From Streptomyces albicerus (lineage in GTDB: Bacteria; Actinomycetota; Actinomycetes; Streptomycetales; Streptomycetaceae), in NCBI RefSeq assembly GCF_008905045.1, contig NZ_VWMY01000030.1:51923-115922 (forward strand): 64,000 nucleotides of DNA, written 5' to 3'. Position 1 is the stretch's first letter, and every line of letters starts with the position of its first letter. The notes beneath the pieces are model-generated. The model was given only the letters and a program-made list of their open reading frames with translations, searched no databases and was not told the origin of the DNA. This document shows, in pieces, positions 8,250-18,200 of the stretch. A program made the translations under genes and the position numbers.

Positions 8250-9368
8250 CTAGTTCAGGCCGACCTTGGCGCAGGCCGCCTTGAACTTGGCGGTGCAGAT
8301 CTCGTTGACCGTGTAGATGCCGTCCTTGATGACGGTGTCGTTGATGTTGTCCTTGGTCAGCGAGACGACCGGGACGAGCACCGACGGGACGCCCTTGGTG
8401 GTCGGGCTGTCGACGGAGTCCTTGGCGATGGAGTCGAGCTTCTCGCCCTTGGCGAGCGCGACGGCCATCTCCGCGGCGACGTCCGCCTCCTGCGGGTAGG
8501 GCTTGTAGACGCTCATGTACTGCTCACCCGTGACGATGCGCTGCACACCGGCGAGCTCGGCGTCCTGGCCGGTGACCGGCGGGAGCGGGGTGACGCCCGC
8601 GGCCTTCAGGGCGGTGATGATGCCGCCCGCCATGCCGTCGTTGGCGGAGTAGACGCCGACGATGTTGTTCTTGCCGATCGAGGAGATCGCGCCTTCCATG
8701 TTGGCGTTGGCGTTCTCCGGCTTCCACTCCTTGGTGTCGTACGACTTGGCGATGTCCACCTTGCCGTCGAGCTCGGAGAGCGCGCCCTTCTTGAAGAGGG
8801 CGGCGTTCGGGTCGGTGACCGCGCCGTTCATCATGACGATCTTCGCGGAGGGCTTGGCCTTGTCGCCCAGGGCCTCCAGGAGCGCCTTGCCCTGGACGCG
8901 GCCGACCTCTTCGTTGTCGAAGGAGGTGTAGGCGTCGATCGGGCCCTCGGCGAGACGGTCGTACGCGACGACGGGGATGCCGGCGTCCTTGGCCCTCTTC
9001 ACCCCGCTGGCGATGGCCTTGGAGTCCACCGCGTCCACGATCAGCACGTCGACCTTGTTGGTGATCATCGTGTCGACCTGCTGGGACTGCGTGGTGGCGT
9101 CCTGCTTGGCGTTGGCGTAGACGATCTCGCCCTTGTTGTTCGTGAGCTCCTTGACCTTCTTCTCGATCAGGGGCTTGTCGAACTTCTCGTACCGGGCGGT
9201 CTGGTTCTCCGGAAGGAGGAGACCGACCTTGATGTTGTCGCCCTTGGCGGCGGTCTTCGTGGAGTCGCCGTTGTCGCCGGACTCCTCGGCGCTGCCACAG
9301 GCAGCCAGCGAGACGGCCATCGCACCTGCTGCAACGGCAAAGGCGGCGCGGCGCATACGCGTGTTCAC
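8250..9368 (-). CDS. xylF: sugar-binding lipoprotein of ABC importer
   Basis: A 372-residue periplasmic-binding-protein-like lipoprotein (Peripla_BP_4 / RbsB-XylF fold) that captures a pentose outside the membrane and delivers it to the XylGH transporter. The signal peptide ends in the lipobox LAAC with Cys24. After a short polar linker the first lobe begins IKVGLLLPENQTARYEKFDKP, and two alternating alpha/beta lobes follow. The gene is the first of the operon, starting about 120 bp after the ROK regulator stop and reading in the same direction. Xylose is inferred from context; other pentoses are possible. Confidence 0.85.
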   Translation of the reverse strand: MNTRMRRAAFAVAAGAMAVSLAACGSAEESGDNGDSTKTAAKGDNIKVGLLLPENQTARYEKFDKPLIEKKVKELTNNKGEIVYANAKQDATTQSQQVDTMITNKVDVLIVDAVDSKAIASGVKRAKDAGIPVVAYDRLAEGPIDAYTSFDNEEVGRVQGKALLEALGDKAKPSAKIVMMNGAVTDPNAALFKKGALSELDGKVDIAKSYDTKEWKPENANANMEGAISSIGKNNIVGVYSANDGMAGGIITALKAAGVTPLPPVTGQDAELAGVQRIVTGEQYMSVYKPYPQEADVAAEMAVALAKGEKLDSIAKDSVDSPTTKGVPSVLVPVVSLTKDNINDTVIKDGIYTVNEICTAKFKAACAKVGLN

Positions 9369-9465
9369 TTCAGAAACCTCCCTGACGAGGCCGCGACGTT
9401 GCGGCCGAGGTGGCTGGAAGTCAACTCGGCCACAAGTGCGACGTCAAGAAGTAAATCCTTAACGA

Positions 9466-9483
9466 GATGGCAACGGTGCCATC
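9466..9483. promoter_or_regulatory. palindrome between ROK regulator and xylF
   Basis: GATGGCA-ACGG-TGCCATC is a perfect 7-bp inverted repeat 7 bp past the ROK stop and about 98 bp before xylF. It may be an operator for the ROK protein on xylFGH or a small terminator of the regulator gene; the sequence alone cannot decide. Confidence 0.5.
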
Positions 9484-9489
9484 CGTTCT

Positions 9490-10689
9490 CTAAGTGAAGG
9501 CAGGTGTGGCCGCGGCAAGCGATCCGTCCAAAAGGGTTGAATCGCCCATCTCGCTGAGAGCGAGAGCGAGCGCCCCGAGGACCTCCGCCCGACCGCCAAG
9601 TGCCCCTGGCAGAACGGATAGTTGACGTGCCGCACTGGGGATCGCATAGCGGCCGACGGACTCCCTGATGGGTCCTAGTACGAGCTCTCCGGCCTCGGCG
9701 AGATCACCGCCGAGCACCACACGGCTCGGGTTGAGCAAGTTGCAGAGATTGGCGACTCCACTGCCGATGTGTCGGCCGACGTCGGCGATCACCCGACGGC
9801 AACCAGGGTCTCCGTCCCGTGCCAGCCGTACGACACCTTCCATGGTCAGGTCCGTGCCGTGGCTGGACTGGAGGAGCGGCAGCACATAGCGCGCCGCCGC
9901 GAACGTCTCCAGGCAGCCGCGGTTGCCACACCGGCAGACCGGGCCGGACTCATCAAGAGTAATATGCCCGATTTCTCCCGCTGTGCCACCCGGGCCGCGA
10001 TAGATCTTGCCGTTGATCACGAGTCCGGCGCCGACACCGCTCGCGACCTTGATGTACGCCAGGTCCCTGACGCCCCTGCCGCTTCCCCAGACGAGTTCGC
10101 CGAGGGCGCCGAGGTTGGCGTCGTTGTCCACGTGCACCGGTACGCCGAGGCGTCCCCCCAGCTCCTCGGCGGGCTTGGTGCCGGTCCAGCCCGGCAGGAT
10201 CGCGGTGGAGCCGAGCGTCCCGGACTCCACGTCGATCGGCCCCGGCACGCCGAGGCCGACGCCCGTGATCTTCGTACGGTCCACGCCGGTGGCCGCGATC
10301 AGACGGCTGACCAGCTGTTCCGCGCGATCGAAGCCCTGGGCGGCGGAGGCGTCCACGTCGAGCGGCTCGGACTCCTCGGCCAGCACCTGGTGGGCGAGAT
10401 TTCCGATCGCGACGCGCAAATGCGTATGCCCGAAGTCGACGCCGATCACGATGCCGGCGTCGCCGCTCAGGCTGACGCTGCGGGCCCTTCGGCCGCCTGC
10501 CGAGGTGGGTGTGACCTCGACCTTTCCGCCGTCCTTGAGCTCCCGGACGATGTTGGAGACCGTGGCCGCGGACAGGCCCGTCGTCCTCGCGATCTCTGCC
10601 TGCGTGAGCGATCCGGCCAGGCGTACGGCGCGTACGACCCGCTCGAGATTTGCTCGGTGCAGCGACGACTGCGACCCCGGAGTCTCCAC
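9490..10689 (-). CDS. rok7B7: ROK-family transcriptional regulator
   Basis: A 399-residue repressor. It has an N-terminal winged helix (about 15-70, with TQAEIARTTGLSAATVSNIV as the recognition region) and a ROK kinase-fold sugar-sensing domain. The ROK zinc motif CRCGNRGC is at 252-259, EIGH at 239-242, and the sugar-site Asp is in DNDAN (190). A TTG-start extension reaches 10740 but lacks a ribosome site, whereas AGGAGG precedes the GTG at 10689. It sits between xylFGH and ngcEFG, both on its strand, as recalled for SCO6008 (rok7B7), a pleiotropic regulator of carbon use, development and antibiotics. The symbol rests on that synteny. Confidence 0.85.
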   Translation of the reverse strand: METPGSQSSLHRANLERVVRAVRLAGSLTQAEIARTTGLSAATVSNIVRELKDGGKVEVTPTSAGGRRARSVSLSGDAGIVIGVDFGHTHLRVAIGNLAHQVLAEESEPLDVDASAAQGFDRAEQLVSRLIAATGVDRTKITGVGLGVPGPIDVESGTLGSTAILPGWTGTKPAEELGGRLGVPVHVDNDANLGALGELVWGSGRGVRDLAYIKVASGVGAGLVINGKIYRGPGGTAGEIGHITLDESGPVCRCGNRGCLETFAAARYVLPLLQSSHGTDLTMEGVVRLARDGDPGCRRVIADVGRHIGSGVANLCNLLNPSRVVLGGDLAEAGELVLGPIRESVGRYAIPSAARQLSVLPGALGGRAEVLGALALALSEMGDSTLLDGSLAAATPAFT

Positions 10690-10824
10690 GACGACCTCCT
10701 GCGTACGGGGTCGCCTCGGTGAGACCCCGTCTATGTCCAACTAGTGAACTCTAAGCTGAGCCGTTTGGGCTGCCTCCCGTCAAGAGGTTGAGCAGAGGGG
10801 CGCATGCCGGTGCCCGCACACACC

Positions 10825-10857
10825 AGGGTGGCCCCGGCCTCATTCCGGGACCACCCT
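10825..10857 (-). terminator. terminator after ngcG
   Basis: AGGGTGG-c-CCCGG pairs with CCGGG-a-CCACCCT, giving 12 bp with one mismatch and a 7-nt loop. It lies 26 bp past the permease stop and upstream of the ROK gene. Confidence 0.7.
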
Positions 10858-10883
10858 CGCAAACCGAACCGACGGCCGAACCG

Positions 10884-11804
10884 TTACTTGAGGGCGCCCG
10901 CCGTCAGTCCCTGTACGACCTGGCGCTGGAAGATGATGTACGCGGCGAGCACCGGCAGCATCGCCATCACGAGGCCGGCGAAGAGGCCGGACCAGTCGCC
11001 CTTGTAGCCCTGGCTGACGGCCAGCTGGACGAGGCCCTGGGTGAGCACCTTCCGGTCCGGTTCGGTGTTGAGCACCGTCGGCAGCATGTACTGGTTCCAC
11101 TGCCCCAGGAAGTTGAAGATGCTGATGCTGATCAGACCTGGCTTGGCCATCGGCAGCATCACCTGGAAGAACGTCCTGGTGTGCGAGGCGCCGTCCACGA
11201 AGGCCGCCTCGGCCACCGAGGTCGGCAGCGTACGGAAGAAGGCCGTCATGAAGAACACGGTGAACGGCAGCGAGTACGCGATGTAGACCAGGATCAGTCC
11301 GGGCAGCGTGTTCAGCAGCGAAAGGTTCTGCATGACGTAGAACAGCGGAACCAGCGCCAGGATGATCGGGAAGCTCATCCCTCCGATGAAGAGGAAGTAG
11401 ATGAAGCGGTTCCCGGGGAACTCGAAGCGCGCGAGGACATACGCCGCCATGGAGCCCAGCAGCATGGTGCCGACGAGCGAGAACCCCACCACGATCACGG
11501 TGTTGAGGAAGTAGTCGCTCATGTTCGCTTCGGTCCAGGCGCGCGACCAGTTCTCGAAGTGCAGTGTGTCGGGCAGCGCCCAGGGCGAGCTGAAGATGTC
11601 CCGGTCCGTCTTGAACGAGGTCATCACCGCCCACAGCAGCGGCAGCACGACCATGAACGCCCAGAGGATGAGCATGCCGTGCGAGAAGAAGTTGAGGGTC
11701 CTGCCCTCGGTGGGCTTCTCCAACGGCCCGGGCACCGCCGTCGTCTTGGTGACGGGCGGCCGCTCCTCGGCGGTCTCGGCGGGAGGCGTATCGGTCGTCA
11801 TCAC
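10884..11804 (-). CDS. ngcG: carbohydrate ABC transporter permease, MalG type
   Basis: A 306-residue CUT1 permease with a 40-residue cytosolic lead and six hydrophobic helices. The EAA loop AEAAFVDGASHTRTFFQVMLPMAKPG, which docks the ATPase, lies near residues 200-225. GTG and ATG starts lie side by side (11804, 11801) behind AGGAGGACA. It follows ngcF by 37 bp and ends the operon before a terminator. No ATPase gene is nearby, as is usual for CUT1 systems that share MsiK. Assignment to NgcG (N-acetylglucosamine/chitobiose uptake) follows the recalled SCO6005-6007 order. Confidence 0.83.
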   Translation of the reverse strand: MMTTDTPPAETAEERPPVTKTTAVPGPLEKPTEGRTLNFFSHGMLILWAFMVVLPLLWAVMTSFKTDRDIFSSPWALPDTLHFENWSRAWTEANMSDYFLNTVIVVGFSLVGTMLLGSMAAYVLARFEFPGNRFIYFLFIGGMSFPIILALVPLFYVMQNLSLLNTLPGLILVYIAYSLPFTVFFMTAFFRTLPTSVAEAAFVDGASHTRTFFQVMLPMAKPGLISISIFNFLGQWNQYMLPTVLNTEPDRKVLTQGLVQLAVSQGYKGDWSGLFAGLVMAMLPVLAAYIIFQRQVVQGLTAGALK

Positions 11805-11841
11805 TCGTGTCCTCCTCGCGGCTCGGTCAGCTCGGTCCGCA

Positions 11842-12771
11842 TCAGTACTCCAGCCGCTCGCGCCGGCCCAGCCTCATCACGACAGCCACGAAGAGCAGCG
11901 TCACGATGAGCAGGGCGACACCGATCGTCGTCGCGTAGGCGGCCTGTCCGTCACGGAACGCCTTCTGATAGACGTACAGCGGCAGGACGGTCGTCGAATA
12001 GTCGGGGCCACCGCCGTTCGGCCCCACGGTCATGATCTGCACGACCGCGAAGGACTCGGCGCCGAGCGCCAGGATGCCCATATAGGCCCAGCCGGACTGC
12101 ACGGTGTCCCAGAGCAGCGGCAGGGTGATTTTGAAGAACGTGGTGATGCGGTTCGCGCCGTCCAGCAGCGCGGCCTCGTAGTAGTCCCTGGGAATGGAGG
12201 CCATTCCGGCGGAGAAGAGCACCACGAAGAAGCCGACGGTGCACCAGACGAGGACCGCGAAGACGCACCACAGGGCGAGGTCGGGGTCGCCGAGCCAGTC
12301 GGGCTGGACGCTGTCCAGACCCACCGCCTTCAACCCGGAGTTCAGTGCGCCGCTGTTGGGGTTGTAGGCGAACTGAAAGAGCAGGGCGACGATCGCGATC
12401 GACAGCACCTGCGGAAAGAAGTAGACGACCTTGTAGAAGGAAGATCCGCGGACGCCCGCGATCGCGGCGTTCTTCCGGCGCCGCCCGCCGACATTGAGCA
12501 TGAAGGCGAAGAACAGCGCCAAGGTGAGCGTCACCAGGGGCAGCAGCAGGACGAACAGCACGCTGTGCTGGAAGGACTTCCAGAAGACCTCGTCGTCGAG
12601 CATTCTCGTGTAGTTGTCGAAGCCCACCATCTTGAATTCGGGACTCAGACCGCTCCAGTCCGTGAACGAATAGTAGATGGACTGGATGAAGGGCCAGATC
12701 ACGAAGAGGCTGTAAATGGCCAGGGGGGCCGCCAAGAACCCCACGATGAAGCGGTATTTACCGTGTTGCAT
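11842..12771 (-). CDS. ngcF: carbohydrate ABC transporter permease, MalF type
   Basis: A 309-residue CUT1 permease with an N-terminal helix (FIVGFLAAPLAIYSLFVIW) and five further hydrophobic segments. The EAA loop YYEAALLDGANRITTFFKI lies near residue 205. The ATG at 12771 fits the family start MQHGKYRFIVGF; a 35-residue upstream extension is rejected because it is basic, not family-like and overlaps hairpin DNA. It pairs with the downstream MalG-type permease in one transporter. The long structured gap before it suggests lower expression than the binding protein. Confidence 0.83.
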   Translation of the reverse strand: MQHGKYRFIVGFLAAPLAIYSLFVIWPFIQSIYYSFTDWSGLSPEFKMVGFDNYTRMLDDEVFWKSFQHSVLFVLLLPLVTLTLALFFAFMLNVGGRRRKNAAIAGVRGSSFYKVVYFFPQVLSIAIVALLFQFAYNPNSGALNSGLKAVGLDSVQPDWLGDPDLALWCVFAVLVWCTVGFFVVLFSAGMASIPRDYYEAALLDGANRITTFFKITLPLLWDTVQSGWAYMGILALGAESFAVVQIMTVGPNGGGPDYSTTVLPLYVYQKAFRDGQAAYATTIGVALLIVTLLFVAVVMRLGRRERLEY

Positions 12772-12883
12772 TCCTACCGACCCGATCTTCCCGCGGGAGC
12801 TGCCGTCGATGCCGCACATCCAGGTCCTGTCTCCCTGATCTTCGCGGATCAGCGCGCGGCGTCTGGTGCGGTGCATCGGCGTG

Positions 12884-13021
12884 CGGCCGCATCGCCCTCG
12901 TACTGGACGTACTTGGGTGATGCGGCCGTGCGGCGAGGTGCCGTGCCAGGCGTCGTGTGCCCGCGAAGATCGGGGAGACAGGGCCTGGAGCCGGGGCCCC
13001 GGTCACCGCCCGGGGCCCCGG
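12884..13021 (-). promoter_or_regulatory. two strong stem-loops between ngcE and ngcF
   Basis: CGGCCGCATC / GATGCGGCCG (12884-12893 with 12919-12928) form one hairpin. Two copies of the self-palindromic CCGGGGCCCCGG (12991-13002 and 13010-13021) form a second, directly after the ngcE stop. No open frame of note lies in this 256-bp gap, which is best explained as mRNA-processing or attenuation structure. Confidence 0.75.
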
Positions 13022-13027
13022 CCGCGC

Positions 13028-14476
13028 TCACTGGTGCTTGTAGTGCTGGATGGTGTCGTCCTTGGCCGCATCGTCGGCGTAGGCCTGGATCTTCTTGACG
13101 GCCTCGGCCGGCGTGAGCCGCCCCGCCATCATCTCGCCGAGGCCGCCGACGCCGATCTTCTCCTTCTGCAACGCCACGTACCAGTCCTGGATACGCGGGT
13201 TGACCACGTTGTCGCCGGCCTTCTCCAGCGCCGCGACACCGGACTTCAGACCCGGGGTCAGCTCGATGCCGTCGGTGCCGCCGTTGAACGCGGTCAGCGA
13301 CTTGACGGACGAGGTGAAGTTCTTCGACGAGTCCTCGCTGAGCATGATGCGCAGCTGCTCCATGCCGCCGTCGGTGTTCTTGGCCTTGGCGGGGACGATG
13401 AAGGGCTCGCCGCCGGACGCCCAGATGGTGCCGAACGGCATCTTGTCCGAGCTGTCGATGCCGGTGGGCGCGGACACCGCGAGGTTGAAGTCCTTCGGCA
13501 TGGTCTTCGCCGCCTCGTTCTCCACCCAGGAGCCGTTCGGGATGAAGAGCGCCTTGCCCTCGGTCCAGGCGGTCTGGGACTGGATGTGGTCCAGGCCCGG
13601 GGTGCCCTTGAGGATGTAGCCCTTCTTGAACAGCTCGTAGTACGCCTCGAAGCAGGTCTTGACCGCCGGGTGCTTCCAGGCGTTCGGCTCGAGGTTGTCG
13701 ATGGCGTCGAGGACCTCGCGGCCGCCGACCTTGGCGATCATCGGGTAGAGCGAGAAGGGGATGTAGTACGGGTGCTTGCCCGCGTACGTCCAGCCCGCCA
13801 TGCCCTTCTTCTTCGCCTTCGCGCAGACCGCGAGCATGTCGTCCCAGGTCTCCGGGTACGTGGCGTCGAGCGAGTCCAGCGCCTTCTGGGAGTACCACAC
13901 GCCGTAGACGGTGTACGCGTAGTACATGATCCAGACCGGGTCGCCGTCGAACTGGCCCATCTCGACGATGCCGGGACGCAGGGTGTCCCGGACCTTCTTG
14001 CTCGGGTCGTCGACGGACGGCGCGTCCAGCAGCGGCGTGAGGTCGGCGAGCTGCTTCTTGCCGACGAGGACGCCCATGTCCATCTGCTCGGCACCGGAGT
14101 TGTCGATCAGGTCCGGCGGGGTGCCCTGGTTGAAGCGGGGCTGCAGGACCGACTGGATCTTCTGGGTCGAGGAAAACTTGACCTTCGCGTCGGGGAACTT
14201 CTTCTCGTAGACCGCCTTGGCGTCCTCGGCGTACTTCGTGCCGAAACCGCCGTCGAAGATGACGATCTCCAGCGACGCGGTCTCATTGACGGCGAGCGGG
14301 TTCTCCTTGGTCTTCTTGCCCTTGTCGACCTTTTCGTCGCTGCCGCTGTCACCACTGGCACACGCCGACAGGAAACTCATCGTGGGTACGGAAATCAGGC
14401 CGAGCGCAGCGGACCGCTTGATCAGATCGCGGCGGCCGATACCCTCACGGTTGTTGTGGGCGGAAGTGGATCCCAT
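13028..14476 (-). CDS. ngcE: Tat-exported sugar-binding lipoprotein
   Basis: A 482-residue extracellular solute-binding protein of family 1 that feeds the MalF/MalG-type permeases. The leader has a twin-arginine motif GRRDLIKRSA (Arg15-Arg16) followed by a lipobox LSAC (Cys39), so it is a Tat lipoprotein. The mature part begins with a Lys/Asp-rich linker and then ASLEIVIFDGGFG, typical of the NgcE group for N-acetylglucosamine and chitobiose. The ATG at 14476 has GAGGA 7 nt upstream; a TTG two codons earlier lies inside that spacing. Its upstream region carries a DasR-like box, which fits aminosugar uptake. Ligand identity is inference. Confidence 0.86.
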   Translation of the reverse strand: MGSTSAHNNREGIGRRDLIKRSAALGLISVPTMSFLSACASGDSGSDEKVDKGKKTKENPLAVNETASLEIVIFDGGFGTKYAEDAKAVYEKKFPDAKVKFSSTQKIQSVLQPRFNQGTPPDLIDNSGAEQMDMGVLVGKKQLADLTPLLDAPSVDDPSKKVRDTLRPGIVEMGQFDGDPVWIMYYAYTVYGVWYSQKALDSLDATYPETWDDMLAVCAKAKKKGMAGWTYAGKHPYYIPFSLYPMIAKVGGREVLDAIDNLEPNAWKHPAVKTCFEAYYELFKKGYILKGTPGLDHIQSQTAWTEGKALFIPNGSWVENEAAKTMPKDFNLAVSAPTGIDSSDKMPFGTIWASGGEPFIVPAKAKNTDGGMEQLRIMLSEDSSKNFTSSVKSLTAFNGGTDGIELTPGLKSGVAALEKAGDNVVNPRIQDWYVALQKEKIGVGGLGEMMAGRLTPAEAVKKIQAYADDAAKDDTIQHYKHQ

Positions 14477-14756
14477 GCTCAAGTCCTCGCCTTCATCAGG
14501 ACTCAGGCGGTGAACCGGACCCTCCCCGGCACCGCGGTTGGTACTGCATTACCCGGGGACAACCCCCGGCCCCCCGGCAGGAAAAGCAGGTCGGACGGGA
14601 TGCCCGGCGCTTCCGCGAGGGGACGTCAGTAGAGCTGGATCGTGCCTGAAATACCGGGATCAGCGGGAATGCGCGGCGGTCCCCTTGATCGCCGTGCCCC
14701 TCGCCTCCCCGGCCTCTGCCTGCCCGCGACCGGTCGAACGACTGGGGCGGACGCCG

Positions 14757-14789
14757 ACAGGTATAGTCCACTTCCCGCCAGCTGAGCAA
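14757..14789 (-). promoter_or_regulatory. ngcE promoter overlapped by a DasR-like site
   Basis: ACAGGTATAGTCCACT (14757-14772) matches the DasR consensus ACTGGTCTAGACCACT at 13 of 16 positions. On the minus strand a -10 TATACC (14760-14765) inside this box and a -35 TTGCTC (14784-14789) are 18 bp apart. DasR responds to phosphorylated aminosugars, which suits an N-acetylglucosamine/chitobiose transporter. The 5' leader would be about 275 nt. Confidence 0.55.
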
Positions 14790-15031
14790 GATCGAATGCA
14801 CAGTTGGCCGACACTCTTTCCCGAAGTGAGACCTCGCGGAAATATCAGCCGCCCGCGCGCTCATCGCACAAGAAGCGATCAGGCGGCGATCAGCGCCCGA
14901 ACAGGAAGCCGACAGGTGAGCCCACGAGTGGACCGTCGGCCGGGCCGTCAGCATTACCCTCGTACGCCACATTCAACACCCTTGACATCACTGGCCACTT
15001 GACTCCCTACTGGACCTTGCGCAGCGAAGTT

Positions 15032-15043
15032 GACAACGTTGTC
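15032..15043. promoter_or_regulatory. LacI-type operator palindrome before GH92
   Basis: GACAACGTTGTC is a perfect 12-bp palindrome with a central CG, the layout of LacI-family operators. It lies 178 bp before the mannosidase start. The same 12-mer recurs at 21592-21603, with a one-mismatch copy at 21545-21556. No LacI gene lies in the window. Confidence 0.7.
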
Positions 15044-15220
15044 CACGCGCCACGTGAGTGAGCCGCAGGGGCGCGCCGGTCGAGAACGTGTGGGGGCACC
15101 CCCGGACGAAGTCTGGGGGAGCGCGGAGGCCCGAAGGGTTGAGCACGGTCGCGCTCTCGACACCGGCTGTAGCGCCCCGGAGGCGAACTGGCCGAAGAGA
15201 GAGAGGCAGGGTGCTCGCGC

Positions 15221-18200
15221 ATGCACCACAGATCTCGGCACGGATCTTGGCACAGAGCACGGCACGGATGGGGTTCCACGGCGGTCCTCGGAGTGGCCGC
15301 CTTCACGCTGGTGGTGGCCTCGCAGGGGGCCGCCGTCGCCCGGCCCGGTGAAGCGGCCGCCGCGGACCGGGAGTTCGGTTCCTCCTTCGAGACGGGTGAT
15401 CCCGCACCCGACTGGCTCAACACCGTCGACACCACGCCCGACGGTACGAAGCGGTCGTCCGGTGTCGACGGCGGTTACAGCACCGGCATCCCCGGCAATG
15501 TGACCGACCACGTCACGGACGTCCGCGCGAGCGGCGAGAACACCGGCGCGGGCGAGGTGAAGGAGAACCTCGTCGACGTCGAACCCAGCACCAAATGGCT
15601 GACCTTCGAGCCCACCGGCTGGGTGGAGTTCGACCTGGACGCCCCGGTCAGGCTGGTCACGTACGCGCTGACGTCGGCCAACGACCACGACGAGCGCGAC
15701 CCGAAGGACTGGACTCTCCAGGGCTCCGCGGACGGCAAGGACTGGAAGACCCTCGACACCCGCACGGGCGAGTCCTTCGGCGAACGGTTCCAAACGAAGT
15801 CGTACGACCTCGGGGAGCCCGCGGAGTACCGGCACTTCCGGCTCGACATCACCGGGAACAACGGCGCCTCCGACGCCACCCAACTCGCCGACGTGCAGTT
15901 CTCGACCGGTGGCGGCGAGGAGCCCGCGCCCAAGGACATGCTCTCGCTGGTGGACCGCGGCCCGAGCGGCTCCCCGACCGCGAAGGCGGGCGCGGGCTTC
16001 ACCGGCAAGCGCGCCCTGCGGTACGCGGGCACGCACAAGGCGGACGGCCGCGCCTACTCGTACAACAAGGTATTCGACGTGAACGTCGCCGTCGGCCGCG
16101 ACACCGAGCTGGCGTACCGGATCTTCCCGTCGATGGCGGACGGCGACCGGGACTACGACGCCACGAACGTGTCGGTGGACCTGGCCTTCACGGACGGCAC
16201 CTATCTGAGTGACCTGCGCGCCCAGGACCAGCACGGGTTCGCGCTGACGCCGCAGGGGCAGGGCGCGGCGAAGGTGCTGTACGTCAACCAGTGGAACAAC
16301 GTCGCCTCACGCATCGGCTCGGTCGCGGCCGGCCGGACCGTCGACCGGATCCTGGTGGCGTACGACTCGCCGAAGGGCCCCGCGAAGTTCCGCGGCTGGC
16401 TGGACGACGTCGCGCTGCGCGTGAAGCAGCCGGAGAAACCGAAGGCGCACTTGTCCGACTACGCGCTGACCACACGCGGGACGAACTCCAGCGGCGGCTT
16501 CTCGCGCGGCAACAACTTCCCCGCGACAGCCGTGCCGCACGGCTTCAACTTCTGGACGCCGGTGACGAACGCGGGGTCGCTCAGCTGGCTCTACGACTAC
16601 GCGCGCGCCAACAACGCGGACAACCTGCCCACCATCCAGGCGTTCAGCGCCAGCCACGAGCCGAGCCCCTGGATGGGTGACCGGCAAACCTTCCAGGTGA
16701 TGCCGTCGGCCGCGTCCGGCACACCGGAGACGGGCCGCACGGCCCGCGCGCTGCCCTTCAAACACGAGAACGAGACGGCGCGCCCCTACTACTACGGCGT
16801 GCGGTTCGAGAACGGGCTGAAGGCGGAGATGGCGCCGACGGACCACGCGGCGGCCCTGCGGTTCACCTATCCCGGTGACGACGCGAGCGTGCTCTTCGAC
16901 AACGTCACGGACCAGGCGGGCCTGACGCTCGACAAGGAGAACGGGATCGTCACGGGCTACTCGGACGTGAAGTCGGGTCTCTCGACGGGCGCGACCCGGC
17001 TCTTCGTGTACGGCGTCTTCGACGCGCCGGTCGTCGAGGGAAGCTCGTCCGGGGTGAAGGGCTATCTGCGGTTCAAGCCGGGCGACGACCGCACGGTGAC
17101 GCTCCGGCTCGCCACGTCCTTGATCAGCATCGACCAGGCCAAGGACAACCTCCGCCAGGAGATCCCGGACGGCACGTCCTTCGGGACGGTCAAGTCACGC
17201 GCCCAGAAGCAGTGGGACCGGATCCTCGGCAAGGTGGAGGTCGAGGGCGCGACGCCGGACCAGCTGACGACGCTGTACTCCAGCCTCTACCGGCTGTATC
17301 TGTACCCCAACTCCGGCTTCGAGAAGGTCGGTTCGAAATACCAGTACGCCTCGCCGTTCTCGCCGATGCCAGGACCGGACACCCCGACGCACACCGGCGC
17401 GAAGATCGTCGACGGCAAGGTGTACGTCAACAACGGCTTCTGGGACACGTATCGGACGACCTGGCCCGCGTACTCACTTCTGACACCCAGTCAGGCGGGC
17501 GAGATGGTTGACGGGTTCGTACAGCAGTACAAGGACGGCGGCTGGACCTCGCGCTGGTCCTCACCCGGCTACGCAGACCTGATGACCGGCACCTCGTCGG
17601 ACGTGGCGTTCGCGGACGCGTACGTGAAGGGGGTCGACTTCGACGCCAGGTCGGCGTACGACGCGGCGCTGAAGAACGCGACCGTCGTGCCGCCCTCCTC
17701 CGGCGTCGGCCGCAAGGGCATGACGACCTCCCCGTTCCTCGGCTACACGAGCACCGACACGCACGAGGGTCTGTCGTGGGCGCTCGAGGGCTATCTCAAC
17801 GACTACGGCATCGCGAAGATGGGCCAGGCCCTGTACAAGAAGACGGGCGAGAAGCGCTACAAGGAGGAGTCGGAGTACTTCCTCAACCGCGCCCAGGACT
17901 ATGTCAACCTCTTCGACGACAAGGCCGGCTTCTTCCAGGGCCGCGACGAGAAAGGCGACTGGCGGGTCGAGTCCTCCAAGTACGACCCGCGGGTGTGGGG
18001 TTACGACTACACGGAGACGAACGGCTGGGGGTACGCCTTCACCGCGCCCCAGGACTCGCGCGGCCTCGCCAACCTGTACGGCGGCCGGTCCGGCCTCGCG
18101 GAGAAGCTCGACACGTACTTCGCGACCCCCGAGACGGCCTCGCCCGACTTCGTCGGCTCGTACGGCGGCGTCATCCACGAGATGACCGAGGCCCGTGACG

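Larger units (their letters stand above)
14477..15220. other. divergent intergenic region between ngcE and the GH92 gene
   Basis: I see no supported gene in these 744 bp. It contains a long ngcE leader, an overlapping ngcE promoter and DasR-like box (14757-14789), a TTGACA hexamer at 14982-14987 and a perfect LacI-type palindrome at 15032-15043 in front of GH92. Confidence 0.7.
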
